This document shows positions 5,323 to 11,061 of a stretch of 11,061 nt of DNA, one piece after another. Each line of letters starts with the position of its first letter. The first letter of the stretch is position 1. Source of the stretch: Xanthobacteraceae bacterium (GTDB taxonomy: Bacteria; Pseudomonadota; Alphaproteobacteria; Rhizobiales; Xanthobacteraceae); assembly GCA_030039655.1 (NCBI GenBank), contig JASHVC010000827.1, positions 1 through 11,061 on the forward strand, written 5' to 3'. A model generated the notes under the pieces. That model did no database searches. It was not told the DNA's origin and saw only the letters and a program-made list of their open reading frames with translations. Both the position numbers and the translations under genes were made by a program.

Positions 5323-7470
5323 TCAATCCGCGAGTGGATCGGGCCGCATCTGGAAATGCACCACCATGGGAGTCATGCCCTTGCCGCCTTCCTGATGCCA
5401 CGGCACGCGGTCGCCACTGGAGGTCCACAAGCCGCGGCCTTTCCAGCCGGCCTTGGGATCGTCGATGCGGCCGTCGAGGCCTTTCGCATAGAAACCGGTG
5501 GGGTACGGCAGCTTCATGACAATCATTTTGCCGTCCGCATAGGCGATCAGGCCGTCGTTGAGATTGCCGGTCGAGACCGGCACGTCGTTCCCAAGTCCGA
5601 GCGTGTTGTGCTGGTCAACCCAAGTGTAATAGCTCGACTCGGCGCTGTTATCGCCGATGCCGGCAAAGCCCGGGCCCGGATATTTGTAGAACGACCAGCC
5701 TTCGGGGCAGTGATCGCCGGTGGCGGTCGGTCCATTGAGCGGGCCTTTGCACTTGCGCCGGTCAAAGCTGCCCAGATGGCCGCTCGCCAGCGACACCCAG
5801 ACGACGCCCTTTGAGTCGATGTCGCCGCCGCGGGGGCCGAAGCCGGGCATCGGCACGTTGTAGATTTCCGACAGCGCCGTCTCGGGCGGATTGGAGCCGG
5901 GATTAAGCCGCACGATCGCACCCGGATTGTTGCGGATCGTGCCCCACACCGTGCCATCGACCGGGCTCGGCATCACCGCATAGAACACTTGGCCGATGCG
6001 CATGTCCTTGCCGGCTTCAAGCGGTTTGCCAGGCTCGGTGTAGGCCACGCCTTCGCGCTTACCAGTGCCTGCGGTGTCGACGATCAGTGCCGTCCAGCCT
6101 TGTGAATGTTGGGCGTCGCCGGTCTCGAGGAATTTTTGGGTGTCGAGCCAGCCGACCACGCCGCCGCCACCGCCGCTCGACGTCCACAGCGTGTTGTTCT
6201 TGTCGAAGCCGAATTCGAGGTGGTGCGTTGTGAAGCAGGTGTCGACGAAGGTGTACTTCATGGTCTTCGGATCGAGCATCGCCAATTGGCGTTCGCTCTG
6301 ATCGAGGGGAAACAGTTTGGCGGACGGCAAGTCGGAGTTCGGTCCGCAAAAATCAGGATCTTTGCGGGCGCGCACGGCTGCCGCCAACCACAATCGGCCT
6401 TCTTGATCGAACATGGAGTTGTGGTTGTTGATGTGCGTGTCCCAAATCTGCTCCTTGCCCCAATACGGCGAGGGCGCCAGGCTTTTCAGGTCCGCCGCGT
6501 AGCCAGGGCCGAGGGAATACGGCATGTCCTTGTCACGCACCGGCGCGTGGAATTTGGCAGTGGTGTTCTTCACCGGATCGAGAATCGGAATGACGTCGCT
6601 TGAATACTCGGGCGAGCCGAAGATCAGGCCGTGACCGTTGACAGTCGGATGGCGCTTATCGGTAGAGATTTGGTCGTGCGTGTAGTGCTTGTCGTCGGCG
6701 TAGTCCCAGGTGGTGACCACGACATTGCGCTCGGCGCCCTGCGGCCGCTGCGGCTTGACCGCCGGCAGTTCGCCATTGGCGATGCGGTCGGTCCAATCGG
6801 CAAAGTATTTGATGGGCACCGAGTTGAACTGCCCGGCAAGGAGGTTGACCATCTGGCCGCCGGATTGGCCTGATTGTATGCGCCGCGCCCAGGCTTCTTC
6901 GGACGATTCGAACTTCCCCAGTGTCGCCGGCAGCGTGCGCGTGGCGATGTCGCCGAGCTGATGGCAGCCGATGCAGCCGTTATTCTTCATGGTGTTGAGC
7001 CAATCGGAGAGCTTTGCTTTCTCCGGAATGTCGCTCTTGCCGCCGAACTGATCGGCGCCCGGCATCTTCAGCATCGCGTACCAGTAGATGGCCGGATAAT
7101 ATTGCGCGGCCGCCGCGTCGTTCGGCGCCGGCACTGCGCTGAGGTTGAGCTGTTTGCCCGGATCGGCCTCCACCATCGGGGAATCGATCAAGCCGTAGCC
7201 GCGCACCCACACCTTATAATGAGCCTGCGGAAGATCGGGCACCACGTAACGGCCCTTGTTGTCGGTCACGACCATCTTGGTGTAACGGGTCGCCAGGTCG
7301 TGCGTCTCCGCGATCACCCAAACGCCGGCCTCCGGTCCGTGCGGCCCGCTGACCACGCCGCCAATGTCGTGATTGTTGATCTTCACCTGTGCTTGCGCCG
7401 GTGCCGAGATGAACCAGCCGGCAAGGCAAATCGCCGCCGCGCTCGAATACAGGCTGCGCCGCATGGTCAT
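5323..7470 (-). CDS. Exported haem-c / beta-propeller protein with carboxypeptidase-regulatory-like domain
   Basis: A 715-aa protein that I cannot assign to a known enzyme. Residues 1-27 are a signal peptide (AAAICLAGWFISAPAQA). Residues about 30-115 form a carboxypeptidase-regulatory-like beta-sandwich (GGVVSGPHGPEAGVWVIAE ... DNKGRYVVPDLP). A single c-type haem motif, CIGCH, is at 166-170, with possible axial methionines after it (for example in GGQMVNLL). From about 280 to the end there are repeated blade-like segments with GxxW signatures (GRLWLAAA, NTLWTSSG, GTVWGTI, GVVWVSLASG). These resemble virginiamycin B lyase/NHL-type propellers. The His-rich pieces WDTHINNHNSMFD and FTTHHLEFG could be ligands or active-site residues. 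A periplasmic electron-transfer or oxidoreductase role is inferred. The start at 7470 was chosen for its GGGAG ribosome site and signal peptide; a longer frame to 7590 runs into the repeat cluster. It lies downstream of the UbiD gene. Confidence 0.85.
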   Translation of the reverse strand: MTMRRSLYSSAAAICLAGWFISAPAQAQVKINNHDIGGVVSGPHGPEAGVWVIAETHDLATRYTKMVVTDNKGRYVVPDLPQAHYKVWVRGYGLIDSPMVEADPGKQLNLSAVPAPNDAAAAQYYPAIYWYAMLKMPGADQFGGKSDIPEKAKLSDWLNTMKNNGCIGCHQLGDIATRTLPATLGKFESSEEAWARRIQSGQSGGQMVNLLAGQFNSVPIKYFADWTDRIANGELPAVKPQRPQGAERNVVVTTWDYADDKHYTHDQISTDKRHPTVNGHGLIFGSPEYSSDVIPILDPVKNTTAKFHAPVRDKDMPYSLGPGYAADLKSLAPSPYWGKEQIWDTHINNHNSMFDQEGRLWLAAAVRARKDPDFCGPNSDLPSAKLFPLDQSERQLAMLDPKTMKYTFVDTCFTTHHLEFGFDKNNTLWTSSGGGGGVVGWLDTQKFLETGDAQHSQGWTALIVDTAGTGKREGVAYTEPGKPLEAGKDMRIGQVFYAVMPSPVDGTVWGTIRNNPGAIVRLNPGSNPPETALSEIYNVPMPGFGPRGGDIDSKGVVWVSLASGHLGSFDRRKCKGPLNGPTATGDHCPEGWSFYKYPGPGFAGIGDNSAESSYYTWVDQHNTLGLGNDVPVSTGNLNDGLIAYADGKMIVMKLPYPTGFYAKGLDGRIDDPKAGWKGRGLWTSSGDRVPWHQEGGKGMTPMVVHFQMRPDPLAD

Positions 7471-7474
7471 GATT

Positions 7475-7481
7475 CTCTCCC
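7475..7481 (-). promoter_or_regulatory. Ribosome binding site fixing the start of the haem-c/propeller gene
   Basis: GGGAGAG on the minus strand, with its GGGAG core 6 nt before the ATG at 7470. It supports this start, which begins directly at the signal peptide, over the upstream in-frame ATG at 7590. A second ATG at 7464 would remove only two residues. Confidence 0.7.
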
Positions 7482-7544
7482 TGGAATTTGCTTTGCGGAA
7501 AAGTCTGACTGAGTGCGGACGGGTTTGCAATGGTGTGCCGCAGT

Positions 7545-7678
7545 GCCCTCTCCCCTTGCGGGAGAGGGCTAATCGGCGGTTCAGCAACAAAGAATGGGTG
7601 AGGGGTCAGCGCCGCAACCCTCACCCGTCAGAGCAAGATGCAAGTTTGTGTTGCCCTCTCCCGCAGGGGGGAGAGGGC
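7545..7678. repeat. Cluster of three hairpins, REP/BIME-like dispersed element
   Basis: Three perfect inverted repeats lie in the spacer between the UbiD and propeller genes. The first is GCCCTCTCCC/GGGAGAGGGC (7545-7554 and 7560-7569, 5-nt loop). The second is GGGTGAGGG/CCCTCACCC (7596-7604 and 7618-7626, 13-nt loop). The third again has arms GCCCTCTCCC/GGGAGAGGGC (7653-7662 and 7669-7678, 6-nt loop). The outer two are near-identical reverse complements of one another, so the whole block is roughly symmetric about the middle hairpin. Similar CCCTCTCCC/GGGAGAGGG palindromes are, from general knowledge, common dispersed intergenic repeats in Hyphomicrobiales and other proteobacteria. It begins about 75 nt upstream of the propeller start and ends 34 nt after the UbiD stop, so it may act as a transcript-end protector or partial terminator. 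No T-run follows. Confidence 0.8.
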
Positions 7679-7711
7679 GCAACAATGCGCGCCGCGGTTG
7701 GGCGCCGCGAA

Positions 7712-9313
7712 TCACGCCCCTTCGTTCGGGTCGTGATAAAGCTCGCCGACGATCCCGGTTGTTCCGAGCTTGGCCTGCTGCAGATGATAGCGGCCGTCGC
7801 AGTCGCGGCCGAGACGGCCTGCCTGGCGCAGTTCGTCGAGCGCGCAGGCCACTTCACGGCCGTCCTGGCTGCCAAGACCTTCCACGATATCCGCATAGAA
7901 CATTGGCGACGCAGAGAGCGCCTGCTCGACATTCTGATAACGCGCCGGGCCCGTGAACACCTTGGCGGCGCAGCGCATCAGCGGAACCTGTCCGTCGCGA
8001 CCAAACGGCTTCGTGCAGTCGAAACCAGATTTCGCGCCGGTGCGGCGGCCGTTCAGCGACGGGTCCATGGTCATTCCTAAAATGCCCTGCAGGATGACTA
8101 TGTCCTGATCGGCCTGAAAGCGCGTGCCCATCGCCCAATCGACCTGGCGGTCGTCGTGAATGTCGATGTCCTCGTCGAACACGTAGACGTGTTTCAACCG
8201 CATGATGCCGCCGAACAGCGCGGCAATCGCCTGCTTGGCCTCGCCGTAGCTGCGCTGTTTGATGGAGACCCGCAGCGTGTTGGCGCCGCCGGAAACCGAG
8301 CGCAAATAGACCGCGACCGGCTCCCGCACGGTTGCCTTCAGGATTTTCATGGCGTCCGCCTCGACGCGCATGGACGAAATGTTGGCGCTGTCGGTTTGGT
8401 CGAGCACGAACGCCGAACCGTGCAGCAAGGTATGATGCAGCACGTCCGAGCGCATGGTGATCGCGGTGCAGTGAAAAACCGGGTCCATGTGGATCGCGCC
8501 GTAGTAGCCCATGTATTCGCCGTACGGCCCCTCGGGCTCGACATAGCCGCGTTCGTCCAGATAGCCCTCAAGCGTCATTTCGGCGTCCGCCGGCACCAGA
8601 ATGTCGTTGGTGAGGCTCTTCACCACCGGCGCCGGCTCGCCGCGGAAATTCGCCACCAGTGCCAGCTCATCGCCCGGCTGGCGCGTTGTCGCGGCAAAGA
8701 AGTCGAGCGGATGCGCGCCGACCGTAAACGTGACCGGGAGCTTTTTTCCTTGCGCTACGCACGCGGTGTAGATGCGTTTGAGATCGGAGGGCGCGGTGAC
8801 GTTGGTACCGGTCTCGTAACGATTGCGCAGGCTCAAACGGCGGCAGCCGACATTGCGCCGTCCGGTGGCGGGGTCGATCACATAGTCGATGGCGGAACTC
8901 ATGTAGCAGCTGCCGTCGTAAGCGTGCTGCGGATGGAACGGCAGCTTGGTGAGATCGACGTCCTTGCCCGTGATCTTGATTTCGTGCACCGGCGCATCGC
9001 CGGACGGCACTTCGACGAGCGGCTGCGGGTTGGCGAGCCGTTTGAAATATACGTCGTAGAGTTTGTCTTCGCTGGTCTCGAAGGCCGCCGCGATGCGCTT
9101 GCGGTTGCCGGCCGTCTTGGCGACGATCTCGACTTGCTCCGGCCCGGCTTTCTTGAACAGCACCGCCTTCTCGGTGCCTTCGATGATAGGGCTCAGCCCG
9201 GTCAAGGGAATCAGCCGGTCATAAACTTCCACCTCGCCCATGTCGATGAGGCGCTCGACGAAATTGCGCAAACGGTATTTGTCGAAGTGGATGTCGGAGG
9301 GAGCGTTTCTCAT
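7712..9313 (-). CDS. UbiD-family prenyl-FMN-dependent decarboxylase
   Basis: A 533-aa cytoplasmic enzyme of the UbiD superfamily, which reversibly decarboxylates aromatic, heteroaromatic or alpha,beta-unsaturated acids using prenylated FMN. The signature YVEPEGPYGEYMGYYG begins at residue 257. Its two glutamates Glu261 and Glu266 match the catalytic pair of fungal Fdc1 (Glu277/Glu282). The preceding GCRRLSLRNRYETGTN (from residue 156) is in the prFMN/Mn-binding region that supplies the active-site arginine. DLTKLPFHPQHAYDG and the C-terminal GAKSGFDCTKPFGRDGQVP are also typical of this superfamily. The length is close to that of other UbiD-family enzymes. The start at 9313 was preferred over ATG 9355 because it follows an AAGAGA site and because the candidate promoter would start transcription near 9356. 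No ubiX gene (which makes the cofactor) is in the window. The substrate is unknown; nothing ties it to ubiquinone synthesis. Confidence 0.9.
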   Translation of the reverse strand: MRNAPSDIHFDKYRLRNFVERLIDMGEVEVYDRLIPLTGLSPIIEGTEKAVLFKKAGPEQVEIVAKTAGNRKRIAAAFETSEDKLYDVYFKRLANPQPLVEVPSGDAPVHEIKITGKDVDLTKLPFHPQHAYDGSCYMSSAIDYVIDPATGRRNVGCRRLSLRNRYETGTNVTAPSDLKRIYTACVAQGKKLPVTFTVGAHPLDFFAATTRQPGDELALVANFRGEPAPVVKSLTNDILVPADAEMTLEGYLDERGYVEPEGPYGEYMGYYGAIHMDPVFHCTAITMRSDVLHHTLLHGSAFVLDQTDSANISSMRVEADAMKILKATVREPVAVYLRSVSGGANTLRVSIKQRSYGEAKQAIAALFGGIMRLKHVYVFDEDIDIHDDRQVDWAMGTRFQADQDIVILQGILGMTMDPSLNGRRTGAKSGFDCTKPFGRDGQVPLMRCAAKVFTGPARYQNVEQALSASPMFYADIVEGLGSQDGREVACALDELRQAGRLGRDCDGRYHLQQAKLGTTGIVGELYHDPNEGA

Positions 9314-9362
9314 CGCAGTCTCTTTTTTCTGATCGAGATCAGCCGCGCGGCTCATAGCCGCG

Positions 9363-9397
9363 AATGCGGACGATCGTATTCACACTGTCAAATGACA
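9363..9397 (-). promoter_or_regulatory. Candidate promoter with operator-like palindrome upstream of the UbiD gene
   Basis: On the minus strand a perfect TTGACA -35 hexamer lies at 9391 to 9386. The -10 at 17-nt spacing (CGCATT, 9368 to 9363) is poor, so this may need an activator or an alternative sigma factor. The -35 is the right half of the palindrome TGTCA-TT-TGACA (9386-9397), a plausible repressor or activator site overlapping the promoter. The predicted start near 9356 leaves a 5' leader of about 43 nt to the ATG at 9313. Confidence 0.4.
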
Positions 9398-9400
9398 CCA

Positions 9401-9428
9401 AGCGCCGGTGCGCAAGTCAACCGGCGCT
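9401..9428 (-). terminator. Weak hairpin downstream of the outer-membrane protein gene
   Basis: AGCGCCGG (9401-9408) and CCGGCGCT (9421-9428) form a perfect 8-bp GC-rich stem with a 12-nt loop, 27 nt beyond the barrel gene's stop on the minus strand. The following bases (TGGTGTCATTTGACAG) are not a true T-run, so it is at best a weak or Rho-assisted terminator. Confidence 0.35.
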
Positions 9429-9455
9429 GCTTCGCGAATAAAGTTTTCGAGAAAG

Positions 9456-10157
9456 CTACTTGTTGCCCCAGCCGAAGTGATAGTTCACGCCGGCGCGGAC
9501 CACATCCTCGTGCATCGAGACGTTTTCGTTGGGTGTGCCGCCGCAATTGGCGCCACAATTGAAGTCACCCAGGTCGACGTGCAGGTATTCGGCTTTGGCG
9601 CTCCAATTGCCCGGAAGGGCGAACTCGACACCACCGCCCACGGTCCAACCGGTGTTGGTGTTGGAGCCGCCGGGCAAGCCAGGCGCGGACGTTTCGATGT
9701 TGCCGACGGCGAGACCGCCGGTAACATACGGGAGAACGCTACCGAACGCGTAACCGGCGCGGCCGCGTACGGTCGAGAGCCAAGTCTGGGTGGTGCTGCA
9801 GCTGCCGCCCGCGCCTACTGTCGGGCATGCGGTGCTGCCTTGCATGTGGTTCCAGTCGATATCGCCCTCAAGGCCAAGGACAGTGCGCCCGATCTGCCAG
9901 TTATAACCAGCCGTCCCGCCAACCTGACCGCCCGAGAGGTCGGCACGGCCAATGCCCTGCCAATGGGAATCGCCCCAGCCTCCACCACCATTCAGGCCGA
10001 GATAGAAGCCGGTCCAGTTATACGCTTGGACCATTTCGGGCGGGGGTGCCTTGTAGAGCGGCGCCAGCGATAGATCGGCCGCGTCGGCCCGCGGCGCCGT
10101 CACCAGCCCCACGGCGAGACATCCCGCCAAGATTTTCCAGGCCGCGACTTTCTTCAT
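9456..10157 (-). CDS. Outer-membrane beta-barrel protein, Omp25/RopB-type
   Basis: A 233-aa small barrel porin-like protein of the outer membrane. Residues 1-26 are a signal peptide (ILAGCLAVGLVTAPRADA). The proline-rich linker LAPLYKAPPP (31-40) and then YNWTGFYLGLNGGGGWG (46-62) are the hallmark opening of Hyphomicrobiales Omp25-like barrels. Alternating strands follow: GGQVGGTAGYNWQIG (76-90), WLSTVRGRAGYAFG (126-139), GWTVGGGVEFAL (170-181), WSAKAEYLHVDLG (185-197) and DVVRAGVNYHFGW (218-230). About eight strands fit this length. Four cysteines lie outside the strands as two close pairs, Cys111/Cys120 and Cys201/Cys205, probably disulfides in surface loops. The ATG overlaps a TAA stop in another frame by one base (TAATG; see the short frame at 10157-10234), and its own ribosome site is weak. 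The likely role is structural or a host/envelope interaction surface; no substrate is implied. Confidence 0.88.
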   Translation of the reverse strand: MKKVAAWKILAGCLAVGLVTAPRADAADLSLAPLYKAPPPEMVQAYNWTGFYLGLNGGGGWGDSHWQGIGRADLSGGQVGGTAGYNWQIGRTVLGLEGDIDWNHMQGSTACPTVGAGGSCSTTQTWLSTVRGRAGYAFGSVLPYVTGGLAVGNIETSAPGLPGGSNTNTGWTVGGGVEFALPGNWSAKAEYLHVDLGDFNCGANCGGTPNENVSMHEDVVRAGVNYHFGWGNK

Positions 10158-10234
10158 TACGCCGTTCCAGCCTTTTCGGCCGTCCCCTTCGGCTTGGCGC
10201 GCTTGGGCACCTTAGGCCTCTTACCTAGGGACAC
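10157..10234 (-). CDS. Possible 25-codon lysine-rich upstream ORF, speculative
   Basis: A GTG codon at 10232-10234 opens a 25-residue frame whose TAA (10157-10159) overlaps the barrel gene's ATG by one base. The peptide is strikingly basic (KRPKVPKRAKPK in the middle) and uses GC-rich, Lys/Ala/Pro codons like real genes here. No clear ribosome site precedes the GTG. It could be a leader peptide coupling translation into the barrel gene, a relic of a longer coding region, or chance. A stop lies in frame at 10259-10261, so it cannot be much longer. Confidence 0.2.
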   Translation of the reverse strand: MSLGKRPKVPKRAKPKGTAEKAGTA

Positions 10235-10545
10235 TGCACTGATTCCGTTACCCCAAACTTACCGGGGCGGTGAAGCCTCGAAATCGTCGCCACCGGACGG
10301 TAGTCTATTGCCCACGAAGGCGAAATTGCGCCAAGCGCACGGCACAGGCAAGACCCAAAACATTACTTCTTTGTCAGAATCCGCCGGGAAATCAGCGGTC
10401 TGGCAACCTTACCTCCATTTTCACCTGCAAGGCAGCCACCGCGGACGTCAATAAGCTTGCCGCCACCGCGGCACCGTCGGCAACCGAAGGTAGGCTGGTC
10501 CGCTCTTCATAACCCGCATGCGCTTGGCGCACGGGTTGGTCAGCG
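10160..10545. other. 386-nt region without a convincing gene
   Basis: This stretch lies between the acyl-CoA synthetase stop and the barrel gene. It should contain the barrel gene's promoter, but I see no strong -35/-10 pair on the minus strand. It includes the speculative lysine-rich short frame (10157-10234) and a bulged hairpin just after the synthetase stop (10511-10537). A low-complexity Ala/Val-rich open stretch at 10392-10510 (-) has no credible start. The plus-strand open frames here (from 10194 and 10270) have no ribosome sites and encode nothing recognisable. Confidence 0.5.
10511..10537 (-). terminator. Bulged GC-rich hairpin after the acyl-CoA synthetase gene
   Basis: AACCCG-(CA)-TGCGC (10511-10523) pairs with GCGCA-CGGGTT (10527-10537) around a TTG loop, giving 11 base pairs with a 2-nt bulge. 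It begins 8 nt past the synthetase stop on the minus strand. There is no T-run after it, so a terminator role is tentative. Confidence 0.35.
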
Positions 10546-11061
10546 TCACACCGCTGCGCTCCCTGACCCCTCGCGCCACGCCACACGCACGTCGACCGCG
10601 ACCGCGCCGGCGGCGCGTACCATGAGCGGGTTGATCTCGATCTCGGTAATGCGGGCGCGGTGATCGAGATAGAAGCGGGACAGCGCCAACGCCGTGGCTT
10701 CCAACGCCACGCGGTCGACGGGCGGGCGGCCGCGATAACCGGCGAGTAAGCGGTTGACCTTGAGGCCATCGATCATGGCGGCAATGTCCTTAGCGTCGAT
10801 GGGGAGCAGCCGCTGCGCCACATCGCGAACGAGTTCGACCATGATGCCGCCGGCGCCGACAAGCAGCAGCGGCCCGTAGAGCGGGTCCGTGTGCGCTCCC
10901 ACGATGGTCTCGACGCCCAAGACCATTTCCTGCACCAAAAATCCTTCGAACTTCGCTTGCGGATGGGCGGCGCGCGCGGCCTTGGCCAGCGCATCGGCGG
11001 CGTCAAGTACCTGCCGGGAATTGGCGAGATTGAGCGTGACACCACCGGCTTCGGTCTTGTG
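10546..11061 (-). CDS. NDP-forming acyl-CoA synthetase, C-terminal ATP-grasp part (5' truncated)
   Basis: The C-terminal 171 residues of an acetate/acyl-CoA ligase of the NDP-forming (ACD/Pat-like) type, running off the right edge. The open frame continues to base 11061. Its first visible residues, HKTEAGGVTLNL, match the conserved HK(S/T)(D/E)xGGV motif of the ATP-grasp subdomain. Then come FLVQEMVLGVETIVGAHTDP, GPLLLVGAGGIMVELVRDVA, and ITEIEINPLMV, whose Glu-Ile-Asn-Pro-Leu core is the classic metal/nucleotide-binding end of these enzymes. The family makes acyl-CoA from a carboxylic acid, CoA and ATP, with a phosphohistidine intermediate. The substrate cannot be told from this fragment. 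The apparent TTG start at 10938 is internal. It is the upstream-most minus-strand gene seen, separated from the barrel gene by 386 nt, so probably a different transcript. Confidence 0.88.
   Translation of the reverse strand, partial: HKTEAGGVTLNLANSRQVLDAADALAKAARAAHPQAKFEGFLVQEMVLGVETIVGAHTDPLYGPLLLVGAGGIMVELVRDVAQRLLPIDAKDIAAMIDGLKVNRLLAGYRGRPPVDRVALEATALALSRFYLDHRARITEIEINPLMVRAAGAVAVDVRVAWREGSGSAAV

Noticed and set aside
5168..5428. 86-codon minus-strand frame between the propeller gene and osmC
   Set aside because: It overlaps the propeller's conserved C-terminus in another frame, then reads through the palindrome at 5265-5288. No ribosome site or family resemblance was seen.
7471..7590. 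40-residue N-terminal extension of the haem-c/propeller protein from ATG 7590
   Set aside because: The extension lies upstream of a clear signal peptide and a good ribosome site and reads through the repeat cluster, so the start is 7470.
7373..8080. 235-codon plus-strand frame spanning the repeat cluster and the 3' end of the UbiD gene
   Set aside because: It crosses two well-supported genes on the other strand and the hairpin cluster, and has no family features.
9314..9355. 14-residue N-terminal extension of the UbiD protein from ATG 9355
   Set aside because: No ribosome site precedes it and the candidate promoter would place the transcript start at about the same position. ATG 9313 is preferred.
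8156..9562. Long 468-codon open frame on the plus strand antisense to the UbiD gene
   Set aside because: It mirrors the UbiD codon structure in a high-GC gene, has no recognisable domains and is His/Arg/Val-rich as expected for an antisense shadow. The UbiD catalytic motif on the other strand is decisive.
10194..10512. Plus-strand frames of 80-86 codons in the 386-nt gene-free region
   Set aside because: They have no ribosome sites, overlap one another in different frames, and their composition looks like random translation.
1..11061. CRISPR array, tRNA, rRNA, insertion sequence, phage or defence genes
   Set aside because: No spaced direct repeats, cloverleaf-like sequences, transposase motifs or known defence domains were seen on either strand.

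Overview
The window reads as chromosomal DNA from a high-GC alphaproteobacterium of the order Hyphomicrobiales (Bradyrhizobium / Rhodoplanes / Pseudolabrys-like). This is an inference from four things: strong G/C bias at third codon positions, an Omp25/RopB-type small beta-barrel, an orphan Bug-type receptor, and CCCTCTCCC...GGGAGAGGG intergenic palindromes. There are no rRNA or tRNA genes, no CRISPR array, no insertion sequence and no phage genes. Apart from the truncated hydrolase at the left edge, every gene lies on the minus strand.

Layout, left to right. At 1-448 (+) is the C-terminal part of an arylformamidase-like alpha/beta hydrolase. It converges, with 2 nt between stops, on a 73-aa zinc-ribbon protein (451-672, -). 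Next comes a tight minus-strand run, given here in transcription order: OsmC-family protein (5164 to 4691), class I methyltransferase-like protein (4610 to 3861), Bug-family periplasmic receptor (3864 to 2893), nicotinate phosphoribosyltransferase PncB (2873 to 1506) and nicotinamidase PncA (1509 to 871). The methyltransferase/receptor and pncB/pncA junctions are ATGA overlaps, and the receptor/pncB gap is 19 nt, so these four are almost certainly one transcript. PncA makes nicotinate from nicotinamide and PncB makes nicotinate mononucleotide, so the operon is an NAD salvage unit with an attached receptor and methyltransferase.

Upstream of this run are two more minus-strand genes. One is a 715-aa exported protein joining a carboxypeptidase-regulatory-like domain, one CXXCH haem-c motif and a lyase-type beta-propeller (5323-7470). 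The other is a UbiD-family prenyl-FMN decarboxylase (7712-9313). Between them is a cluster of three hairpins (7545-7678) that looks like a dispersed REP-type element. A TTGACA -35 box inside a 12-bp palindrome lies upstream of the UbiD gene. Further right are an outer-membrane beta-barrel gene (9456-10157), a 386-nt region with no convincing gene (10160-10545), and the C-terminal part of an NDP-forming acyl-CoA synthetase (10546 to the right edge).

The two observations most worth following are the receptor/methyltransferase pair welded to pncB-pncA, which suggests specific uptake or sensing of a pyridine-type vitamin, and the haem-c/propeller fusion next to a UbiD decarboxylase. The haem-c/propeller protein has no function I can name. 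I found no defence system or other clearly new multi-gene machinery.
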